Below, one piece after another: positions 8,873 to 16,149 of a stretch of 64,000 nucleotides of DNA (its first letter is position 1; each line of letters opens with the position of its first letter). The notes below the pieces were generated by a model, which was given only the letters and a program-made list of their open reading frames with translations, made no database searches and was not told the DNA's origin. Source of the stretch: Pelomonas sp. Root1217 (GTDB lineage Bacteria; Pseudomonadota; Gammaproteobacteria; Burkholderiales; Burkholderiaceae_C). A program made the position numbers and the translations under genes. The stretch spans positions 124,001-188,000 of the forward strand of contig NZ_LMDC01000001.1 in assembly GCF_001425705.1 (NCBI RefSeq), written 5' to 3'.

Positions 8873-10219
8873 ATGAAGCGCATGAACAGCCTCAGCGACG
8901 ACAGCGCGCTCATCTCGCGCCGCCAGGAGCGACGACTGCCGATGCGGCTGCTGATGCTGACCCTGGCCACGGTCTCCATCCTGATGCTGGTGTTGGGCGG
9001 CCTGGTGGTGCTGGCGTTGATGCGGGTCTGGGGCGGCGAGGTTGGCCTCGTGCACGCGGCGCTGGTGCTGACGGCATTCTTCACCGGAGTCCTGCTGCTG
9101 GTTGCGGCCGCGTTGGGTTGGCACGCCGGCGTGCGGTTGACGCGACAGCGCCTGACCGAGCCCCTGCGCGAAGTGCGCCAGCAGTTGCTGATGCAGACCC
9201 AGTTGCAGCGTGACTGGCAATGGGCCACCGATGCCGAGCACCGCCTGGTGCGCTGGCAGGCGCCGCAGGGGGCACCGTCATCGAGCTGGGTGGGTGTGGG
9301 CGCCAGCACCCAGCAGCTGTGGGAGCGCTTCGAGGTTGCCGAGCCGGCCGCCCAGTTGCGCGAGCGCCTCGATGCCCATCAGCCCTTTGCCGACTTGCTG
9401 ATCACCGCTGCCGATGGCGGCACCGCCTGGCGCCTGCGCGGTCTGCCCTGCATCGACTCGCACGGCCATTTCTCTGGTTATCTCGGCACGGCCCGCCCCG
9501 ACCAGCCTGCTGAGGCGGCGCCAGCGCCCCAGCCGGCGCAGGCCGGCGACCTGGCCGCCGAGCACGAGTCCTTCAGCTACACGGTTTCCCATGATCTGCG
9601 CGCGCCACTGCGCGTTGTCGAGGGATTTGCGCGCATCCTCAAGGAAGACTACGGCGCGCGGCTGGATCGCGTCGGCAATGACCATCTCGACCGCGTCATG
9701 AGCGCGGCCGCTCGCATGAACAGCATGATCGACGCGCTGCTGTCGCTGAGCCAGTTGTCGACCCGGCCACTGGCCTGCCAGCCTGTCAACCTGTCACAGC
9801 AGGCCGGCTATGTGATGGAAGAGCTCAGGCGTGGGGCGCCGCAGCGCGAACTGCTGCTGGACATCGAGCCGGGCCTGACGGTGCAGGGCGACCCGACGCT
9901 GCTGCGCATGGTGCTGGAGAACCTGCTGGGCAATGCGTGGAAGTACAGCGGCAAGGTCGAGTGCCCGCAGATCGGTTTCGGCTGCGTGCAGCAGGGCGGG
10001 CGGCGCGTCTTCGTCGTGTCGGACAACGGCGCGGGCTTTGACATGCGCTTTGCCGAGCGTCTGTTTGGCGTCTTCCAGCGCCTGCACAGTGCCAGCGACT
10101 TCCAGGGCACCGGTGTCGGCCTGGCCCTGGTGCGGCGCATCGTCCGCCGCCATGGTGGTGACATCTGGGCCGAATCCGCCGTGGGCGAAGGGTCCCGTTT
10201 CTACTTTACGCTGGGCTGA
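8873..10219 (+). CDS. Membrane sensor histidine kinase
   Basis: Two-component sensor kinase of 448 residues. Two adjacent transmembrane helices lie at about residues 25-50 and 58-85 with almost no periplasmic loop between them, so the signal is probably membrane-borne or cytoplasmic. A PAS-like segment follows (WQWATDAEHRLVRW). The HisKA phosphoacceptor box is SYTVSHDLRAPLR, then the ATPase boxes: N (NLLGNAWKYSG), G1 (DNGAGFD) and G2 (GTGVGLALVRR). No receiver domain is attached. The ATG at 8873 was chosen because it precedes the first helix; an ATG three codons later is also possible. It is divergent from the Hpt operon and convergent with the ANTAR regulator, from which it is separated by a dispersed repeat. 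Its partner regulator is not certain. Confidence 0.92.
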   Translation: MKRMNSLSDDSALISRRQERRLPMRLLMLTLATVSILMLVLGGLVVLALMRVWGGEVGLVHAALVLTAFFTGVLLLVAAALGWHAGVRLTRQRLTEPLREVRQQLLMQTQLQRDWQWATDAEHRLVRWQAPQGAPSSSWVGVGASTQQLWERFEVAEPAAQLRERLDAHQPFADLLITAADGGTAWRLRGLPCIDSHGHFSGYLGTARPDQPAEAAPAPQPAQAGDLAAEHESFSYTVSHDLRAPLRVVEGFARILKEDYGARLDRVGNDHLDRVMSAAARMNSMIDALLSLSQLSTRPLACQPVNLSQQAGYVMEELRRGAPQRELLLDIEPGLTVQGDPTLLRMVLENLLGNAWKYSGKVECPQIGFGCVQQGGRRVFVVSDNGAGFDMRFAERLFGVFQRLHSASDFQGTGVGLALVRRIVRRHGGDIWAESAVGEGSRFYFTLG

Positions 10220-10223
10220 GTAG

Positions 10224-10363
10224 GCCCCTCGTCCGGTCTCGCACCGCTGAACGCGGGCGCGCCCAGCCGGTCCCCCGAGGCAACGGCGATGCATGCGGCG
10301 TTGAGCCGCATGCACATCGCCTGAGCGGGCCGGCCAGGGAGCGGCCCGGCGCTCGGCCCGCAG
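10224..10363 (-). repeat. Dispersed structured intergenic repeat, copy 1
   Basis: About 140 bp that recurs at 18180-18300 and 45664-45799. In its own orientation (minus strand here) it starts with GCGGGCCGAGCGCCGGGCC and ends with GACGAGGGGC. It holds a GC-rich stem (CGGGCCG with CGGCCCG), then a 37 bp hairpin at 10285-10321 whose arms match perfectly except for a two-base TG bulge, then a weaker third stem. It fills the gap between two convergent genes, so it could act as a transcription end for either side, although no run of T follows. No known element name is assigned. Confidence 0.85.
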
Positions 10364-10393
10364 AAGGGCACTACGGCCACCCAAATTAGCGGG

Positions 10394-11023
10394 TCAGCGT
10401 GCGCCTGGCCTGGCCAGCAGTTCCAGCGCATCCACGACACGCCGAGCCTGCTCGGGCAGGCTGTGGCCGTCGGCAGAGGCCAGGCTCATCAAGCGGGCGA
10501 GGGCCTCGTCGCGTGGCAGGGAATAGCGGTGCATCAACACGCCGACGGCCAGGGCCGTCACGTCCATTGACGGCATTTCGGAAGGCGCCTCAAAGGCCTC
10601 GGCCATCGCGGCCGGTGCCGCCGGGGCTGAGGTGGCGACGGGCGTCGTCGAACGCGTGGTTGAACGTGCAAAAGCGGCCTCGACGGCCGGCACGATCTGC
10701 GAGATGTCCAGCGGCTTGACGAGGTAGGCGACGGCGCCCAGCTCCTTGACCTTGGCCACTGTCGCCTCATCCGCGAAGGCGGACAGGAACATGAAAGGCG
10801 TCTGCAGGAATTCGCGCAGATAGGCGGCCACATCGAAGCCGGTCAGGCCTTCCATGCGGATGTCCAGCAGCGCCAGTTCGGGCCGGTGTTCGCGGGCGAG
10901 CAGGATGGCGTCGTCGCCGTTGTCGGCGTCGATGACCTCGAAGCCGGCCTGCGTGAGCCCATAGCTCAGCGTCGCCAGTACCAGACGGTCGTCATCGACG
11001 ACCAGGATCTTGCCCTTGCTCAC
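10394..11023 (-). CDS. Response regulator with ANTAR RNA-binding output domain
   Basis: Protein of 209 residues: an N-terminal receiver domain (ILVVDDDRLV, phosphoacceptor in LALLDIRMEG, conserved lysine in YLVKPLD), a variable alanine/threonine/proline linker at about 125-150, and a C-terminal ANTAR three-helix domain (VGVLMHRYSLPRDEAL, with downstream alanine and leucine positions typical of the family). ANTAR proteins bind paired hairpins in leader RNA and prevent termination, so this regulator probably acts after transcription starts. It sits 9 bases downstream of a HisKA_2-type multi-PAS kinase, the usual partner class for ANTAR regulators, and the two almost certainly form a system. Its RNA targets are not known from this window. 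Confidence 0.92.
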   Translation of the reverse strand: MSKGKILVVDDDRLVLATLSYGLTQAGFEVIDADNGDDAILLAREHRPELALLDIRMEGLTGFDVAAYLREFLQTPFMFLSAFADEATVAKVKELGAVAYLVKPLDISQIVPAVEAAFARSTTRSTTPVATSAPAAPAAMAEAFEAPSEMPSMDVTALAVGVLMHRYSLPRDEALARLMSLASADGHSLPEQARRVVDALELLARPGAR

Positions 11024-11032
11024 CGTGCCCCT

Positions 11033-13498
11033 CTATCCAGAACTTGGTTTTGTGGCCGGATTGTGAACCACGCTGGGTGGAATCAGTTCCAGCCGGCAGA
11101 CCACGTCCTCGCCTTGCTGTTCCAAGCTCAGGATGGCGCTGCGCCGCGGCAGCAGGGCACGCACCAGGCCCAGGCCCGACACGCCGCTCTTGACGTTCTG
11201 CAGCAGGAAGCCCTCGGGCAGGCGCCCAGGGTTGGTGATCTCGACGGTGATGCCTGCCGTGTCGCAGATGAGCTGGCAGCGCACCTGGGCGCCGTTGCTG
11301 TGCCGCAGTGCATTGCCGAGCAGTTCGTTGAGGCTGAGCGCGATCGGGATGGCCTCGGCCTCGGGCAGGCACCAATCCTCCAGCAACGCGCCGCCCTCGG
11401 TGGCCGTGGTGATGACGCGGCCCTGCATGCGTTGCACCGAGCCGACGATGGCGTCGAACACCCGCTTGAGCACCAGCGGCCCGGCGGCGCCGACCTGCAG
11501 GCCGTAGACCTGCGCGATGGCCTGCACCTGGCCCACCGCCTCCTTCAGCACCCCGGCCACCTCGGGCCGACGCACGGCAATCTGCTGCAGCAGCCCGGCC
11601 ACGCCCTGCAGGTTGTTCTTGATGCGGTGGTGTACCTCGCGCACCAACAGCTCGCGCTGCGAGATGGCGGCCTGCAGCCTGGCCTGCTCGGCGGCACGCT
11701 GCTCGGTGACGTCGCTGGCCACCAGCAGCAGCAGTTCGGGCGTGTCGTCGCCGCCGACACCGGCCAGGTGCAGCAGCCGCGCGTCCCAGATGCGCGTCGA
11801 GTTGCCGGCCGGCACGTGGTATTCCCGCTGCACGACGGTCTGGGATTCCAGGGCCTCGCGCATGTCGGCGACCACCTGCGCCCCCTGTTCGTCGCCGAAG
11901 AGCTGCGCCGGCGTGCCGCCCAGCATCGCGGCCTCGGGGCGGCCGGCGAGCGTGGCGGCAGCATGGTTGAGCTTGACGATGCGCAGGCTCTGCGCCTCGT
12001 GCAGCGTGATGGCCAGCGGCGCGCCTTCGATGATGCGGGCCAGTGACGCCTGGGCCAGCCGGCTCTGGGCCTCGGCCTGGCGGCGGCGGTCGATGTCCAG
12101 CAGGGCATAGGTCAGCTGCGTCTGACCGTCTTCGCGCGGCGTCTGCACCGCATTGCCGATGACCCAGAACTCGCGCCCGTCGCGGCCGCGCAGCCGGCAC
12201 TCGAAGACATCGGCGCCGGGTTCCGTGTGAAAGGCGTGTTCGTCATCCTCCGGCGCCAGCACGCCCATGGGCTGGCCCTGCACGTCCTCGAGTTCGCAGC
12301 CGAACATGCGCCGCGCCGAGCGGTTCATCCACTCGATGCCATCAGGCCCGACGGTGACGATGCCCACCAGCACCGAGTCCAGCACCGCGCGCTCGCTCTC
12401 GGCGCGCAGCAGCAGCGCGTTCTCGGCCTGGGCCTGGGCCGTCACGTCGAGCGTGACGACCGACGTGGAGCGCCGCCCGCCGGCCAGCAGGCCCGGCGCG
12501 ACGCGGGTCAGCAGCCAGCGCCGGCCGAGCTCGGGGTGGCGCACGGCATAGCGAACCTCGACGGCGTCGCCCTTCTTGAGCGCGCGCTGCAGGCGCTCGA
12601 ACTCGGGCAGGGAGGCGGGCTCGACGATCTCACGGCTGATGCCCTGCAGCGAGCCGGCCGTACCTGTCGTGCCACCTGGCTGTTTGCTGCCGGTCTTGAA
12701 GGGCGAGCCCTTGCGATGGGCCTTGAGCCAGCCGGCTTCGGGCTGGAAGGTGGCCAGGCCCACAGCTGCGGTGTCCATCAGCGCGTCGAGCTGCTGATGG
12801 GCGAGGTCGCGCTCATGCAGCGTGCTGTGGTCCTCCAGCACGGCCAGCAGCAGGGCGCGGCCGGCATGGCGCCACAGGCGCAGCCGCGCCTGCAGCCAGC
12901 GGTGCTGGCCCTGCGGGTCGACGTACTCGGCCTCGGTGATCAGCGGCCCGTCCTGCGGGCGCTGCGCCGTCAGCGCCGGCAGCGGTGTGCCGCGATGCCA
13001 ACCCAGCAGGGCCTGCAGCAGATCGGGCAGGTCGTTGAGGTGGCGGGGTGCGCCGGCGTAGAGGCCGGCAAAAGCGGCGTTGTGGCGCAAAAGCGTGCCG
13101 CTGGCGGCGTCGGCCAGCAGGGCGGGCAGCGGCAGCAGGGCCAGCCACTCGGCCAGCGGTGGCTCGCCGGGGTCGGTGGCGCTGAGGCGGGCATGCAGCA
13201 CCCAATTGGGCCGTTCGCGCAGCAGGTGCAGGGTGGCACGCTGGCCGTCGGCGAGCTTGAGCGGTGGCGCAAGTGGCGGCGCGCGACCGGCGTCGATGGC
13301 ATGGGCCGCCTCGCGCAGCCAACTCTCCAGCCGCGCTCCGGCGGCATGGCGAAGCAGCCGCCAGCCTTCGGCGGCGTCGGCGCCCAGCCATTCGCGTGCC
13401 GCTGGATTGGCGCGCAGTGCGGACAGATCCGCCCGCAGCGTCAGCACCGGGTCGCCGACGAGGTCGAGCAGGGCTGTGGAGGCGGGCGGGCCGAACAT
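11033..13498 (-). CDS. Multi-PAS sensor histidine kinase, HisKA_2 type
   Basis: Large soluble kinase of 821 residues without clear membrane helices. Several PAS-type sensor modules precede a HisKA_2/HWE-like dimerization box (REVHHRIKNNLQG) at about residue 620, in which the first histidine is the expected phosphoacceptor. The ATPase domain follows (ALSLNELLGNALRHSNG). Kinases of this class often pair with ANTAR or similar regulators, and here an ANTAR response regulator starts 9 bases downstream in the same operon. An HDOD gene lies 62 bases upstream in the same direction. The PAS ligands cannot be read from the sequence. Confidence 0.92.
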   Translation of the reverse strand: MFGPPASTALLDLVGDPVLTLRADLSALRANPAAREWLGADAAEGWRLLRHAAGARLESWLREAAHAIDAGRAPPLAPPLKLADGQRATLHLLRERPNWVLHARLSATDPGEPPLAEWLALLPLPALLADAASGTLLRHNAAFAGLYAGAPRHLNDLPDLLQALLGWHRGTPLPALTAQRPQDGPLITEAEYVDPQGQHRWLQARLRLWRHAGRALLLAVLEDHSTLHERDLAHQQLDALMDTAAVGLATFQPEAGWLKAHRKGSPFKTGSKQPGGTTGTAGSLQGISREIVEPASLPEFERLQRALKKGDAVEVRYAVRHPELGRRWLLTRVAPGLLAGGRRSTSVVTLDVTAQAQAENALLLRAESERAVLDSVLVGIVTVGPDGIEWMNRSARRMFGCELEDVQGQPMGVLAPEDDEHAFHTEPGADVFECRLRGRDGREFWVIGNAVQTPREDGQTQLTYALLDIDRRRQAEAQSRLAQASLARIIEGAPLAITLHEAQSLRIVKLNHAAATLAGRPEAAMLGGTPAQLFGDEQGAQVVADMREALESQTVVQREYHVPAGNSTRIWDARLLHLAGVGGDDTPELLLLVASDVTEQRAAEQARLQAAISQRELLVREVHHRIKNNLQGVAGLLQQIAVRRPEVAGVLKEAVGQVQAIAQVYGLQVGAAGPLVLKRVFDAIVGSVQRMQGRVITTATEGGALLEDWCLPEAEAIPIALSLNELLGNALRHSNGAQVRCQLICDTAGITVEITNPGRLPEGFLLQNVKSGVSGLGLVRALLPRRSAILSLEQQGEDVVCRLELIPPSVVHNPATKPSSG

Positions 13499-13560
13499 GG
13501 CTCAGCCGGCGTGCGGACGGGTTCGCACGGAGCGGCACGCTCCTGGAAAAGGCGCCCCGC

Positions 13561-14745
13561 TCATTCGAGCTGAGTGGCCTTGTGCAAGGCCCGCAGCACG
13601 CAGGCATTGATCTCGCCGGCGCCCAGCATCAGCGCGTCGGCGCGTTCGCGGTAGTCGAACACGCTCTCGGACTCGATGGCGCGCACCAGCTCCAGATAGG
13701 GATGGAAGGGGCCGGCATCGTCCACCAGGGCCTGGCGAACCCGCTCGGGCACGGGAATGCTCTGCAGCAGCTTCTCGAACGGCGCCTTGAGCATGTGGTC
13801 CAGCAGCGAGAACAGGCCACAGATGAACATCTCGTCGCGCTGCTCGCGGTCTTCCATGCCGGCGGCGAATTCCTCCATCAGCAGGCCGCGGCGCACGGCG
13901 CCGAACATGATGGGACGCATGCTGTGGTCCTTGCTGGCCGTCGTCAGCAGCAGGGCCAGCCAGCGCTTCAGCCGCGCATAGCCGAGCAGCATGATGGCGT
14001 GGCGAAAGCTCGACACCTCCACCGGCAGGCCGAAGGCGGCCGAGTTCATGTAGCGCAGCAGCTTGAAGGCGAGGCTGGGGTCGCGCTTCAAGGTCTGCTC
14101 CAGGCGCTCGACGTCCTCGCCCTCGTCGACGCGTGAAATGAGCTCCATGATGACCTGCAGGTCGGCCGCGATCTCGGTCTTGGGCGCGCCGGCGGTCGCT
14201 TCGTAGGGGCCGTCCATCGGCCAGCCGATGACGATTTCAGCGCCGGCCTTGAAGCTGGCGTCGATGGCTTCGGCGCCACGCACGCCGGCATGCACGACGG
14301 CAACGCCGGCCGGCGCGGCCTGGCCGGGCTCCAGCACCACCTGCCTGAAGGCGGCGCCCACAGCGGCCGGCAGCGGTGCATTGGGCAGGCCCTTGAGCAG
14401 GCCGGTGTGGCCAGCCGCCTTCAGCGCGGCGATGGCGTCGGCGTGGGCGGCGTCGGCGGCGATGAAGGCCGGTACCTCGATCTGCGTCGGCTCGGCCGGC
14501 GGCTGGGCCAGCAGGGCGGACAGCAGGGCCTCGCCCTGGGCGCTGATGACGGCGCCACCCTTGGGCCAGGTCGCGGCCAGCGCGGCCAGCAGTTCGGCGT
14601 GGTCGATCCGGGCATCGGCACGCAGCGGCACCAAGGTCAGCCTGGTGCCGGCAATGTTGCGCTGGCGGTCAATGACCGGGGCATAGCCCAGGGCGACACC
14701 TGGCAGGATGGCGTGATCGAGGGCGGCGGGGGAGTTGTCGGGCAT
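13561..14745 (-). CDS. HDOD domain signalling protein (YuxH-like)
   Basis: Protein of 394 residues. The C-terminal half is an HDOD domain (LKRDPSLAFKLLRYMNSAAF, then SFRHAIMLLGYARLKRWLAL); HDOD proteins are non-hydrolytic relatives of HD phosphohydrolases found in bacterial signalling. The N-terminal half has the layout of the degenerate EAL-like domain in YuxH-type proteins but no EAL signature, so phosphodiesterase activity is unlikely. I chose the ATG at 14745, before MPDNSPAALDHAIL, because the 15 residues before it look unlike protein sequence. It lies upstream of the multi-PAS kinase in the same direction and may be cotranscribed. Its function is likely regulatory, with no identifiable target. 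Confidence 0.88.
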   Translation of the reverse strand: MPDNSPAALDHAILPGVALGYAPVIDRQRNIAGTRLTLVPLRADARIDHAELLAALAATWPKGGAVISAQGEALLSALLAQPPAEPTQIEVPAFIAADAAHADAIAALKAAGHTGLLKGLPNAPLPAAVGAAFRQVVLEPGQAAPAGVAVVHAGVRGAEAIDASFKAGAEIVIGWPMDGPYEATAGAPKTEIAADLQVIMELISRVDEGEDVERLEQTLKRDPSLAFKLLRYMNSAAFGLPVEVSSFRHAIMLLGYARLKRWLALLLTTASKDHSMRPIMFGAVRRGLLMEEFAAGMEDREQRDEMFICGLFSLLDHMLKAPFEKLLQSIPVPERVRQALVDDAGPFHPYLELVRAIESESVFDYRERADALMLGAGEINACVLRALHKATQLE

Positions 14746-14850
14746 GGCGCGGCGCGGGGGGCGATGAATGCGGCAGTCTGCCACGCCCACCCGGACTCCA
14801 TGACGCCAAATCGTGACAGCTTCACGCGCAGCTGCCCGTGAAACGCGTGA

Positions 14851-16134
14851 TCAACCCTGGATGTACTGGAACAGCGTCATGCGCTGGACCATGGCATAGG
14901 TCTTGAGCGCCGTCTCGTAGCCGGTCTGCTGGTTCTGGAAATCGGAAATGCCTTGCACCATGTCCAGATCCTCGGCGGCGCTCTTTTCCTCGGCGCTGTA
15001 CTGCTTCAAGGCGGCCAGGCGGCTTTCGGTGCCGTCGAGGTTGTTCAGCCGCTCGCCCACCTGGCTGCGCATGCTCTGCATATTGCCCATGACCGCGTCG
15101 ATGTCGCGGATGCTGGCCGTGTTGGCCTGGGTCACCTGCGTGGGGGTGCGCTGGGTGGTGTTGAGGTCGGCGATGGCCTTGTCGATGACGTCGAAGACCT
15201 TGAGGCCGTTCCTCGAGCCGGCGATGGCGAAGGCGTCGCCGTCGACCGGCGTGCCTGAAACGGTGAAGGCCATGCCGTCGCCCGTGATGGCCTGGCCCGG
15301 CTTGAAGCTGCCGCTGGAGACGACGCTGCCGAGGTCGGTGTCGGTCAGCGTGTAGGTCTGCGAGGGCGTGGCGCCGGCGATGTCGACACGGTAGTTGTGG
15401 CCGGTCAGCAGTTTGGGGTCGATGGTGCGGCCGCTGTCGATCCAGCCCGAGGCCACATTGCCGGTGATGCCGTTGACCAGCGGGCCGCCGGTGGCGGGGT
15501 CGATCAACTGCACGACGGACTTGCCGGTTGTGGGGTCGGTGGTCAGCGTGCGCGGCGCCGTCTCGAACGAGCCATTGCCACTGCCCGCCTGCTCCCAGGA
15601 TGCGCGGCCATCGATGGTCAGCTGGAAGTTGTCGAGGTTGCCGGTCTGGATGTTGCCGGGCACGCCGATGTAGCTGACGCCGCCGGCTTGATCCAGGAAG
15701 GGCGGGGTGGAGGCGCCCTGGCCGGAGAAGATGTAGCCGCCGGAGCCGTCGGGCCGGTTGGCAATGGCCAGCAACTGGTCGCGGATGCCCTTGAGCTTGG
15801 TGGCCAGCCCCTGGCGTTCGGCGTCGGAATAGCTGGCATTGCCGGCCGAAACCATGGTTTCACGGGCCTGCTGCAGCAGCTCGTTGGCGTCGCCCAGGGC
15901 CGATTCGCCCAGGGTCATGCTGTTGCGGCTGGCCTCCAGTGCGCGCTGGTTGGCCTCGACGCGGCCGATGGAGGCCAGAGCCCGCTCGGCACGCGCGGCG
16001 CCGGTGGGGTCGTCGCTGGCCAGGGCGATGCGCTTGCCCGAGGTCAGCTGCTCCTGCTGGGTCTGCATCGCGGTCTGACGGCGCTGCAGATTGGCGATGG
16101 ACGCGTCGAAGAGGTTGGCGGTAGCGAGTCTCAT
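14851..16134 (-). CDS. flgL: Flagellar hook-filament junction protein FlgL (HAP3)
   Basis: Second hook-filament junction protein, exported by the flagellar type III system and needed before flagellin can polymerize. It has 427 residues. The N-terminus (MRLATANLFDASIANL) and the C-terminal helix (ALKTYAMVQRMTLFQYIQG) show the flagellin-like terminal coiled-coil regions; the middle is variable and strand-rich, which explains a length above that of the enterobacterial protein. It is last in the minus-strand flgI-flgJ-flgK-flgL series, 15 bases after flgK. No T-rich terminator is visible in the 105 bases that follow. Confidence 0.96.
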   Translation of the reverse strand: MRLATANLFDASIANLQRRQTAMQTQQEQLTSGKRIALASDDPTGAARAERALASIGRVEANQRALEASRNSMTLGESALGDANELLQQARETMVSAGNASYSDAERQGLATKLKGIRDQLLAIANRPDGSGGYIFSGQGASTPPFLDQAGGVSYIGVPGNIQTGNLDNFQLTIDGRASWEQAGSGNGSFETAPRTLTTDPTTGKSVVQLIDPATGGPLVNGITGNVASGWIDSGRTIDPKLLTGHNYRVDIAGATPSQTYTLTDTDLGSVVSSGSFKPGQAITGDGMAFTVSGTPVDGDAFAIAGSRNGLKVFDVIDKAIADLNTTQRTPTQVTQANTASIRDIDAVMGNMQSMRSQVGERLNNLDGTESRLAALKQYSAEEKSAAEDLDMVQGISDFQNQQTGYETALKTYAMVQRMTLFQYIQG

Positions 16135-16149
16135 GATTTACCTCTGCGC

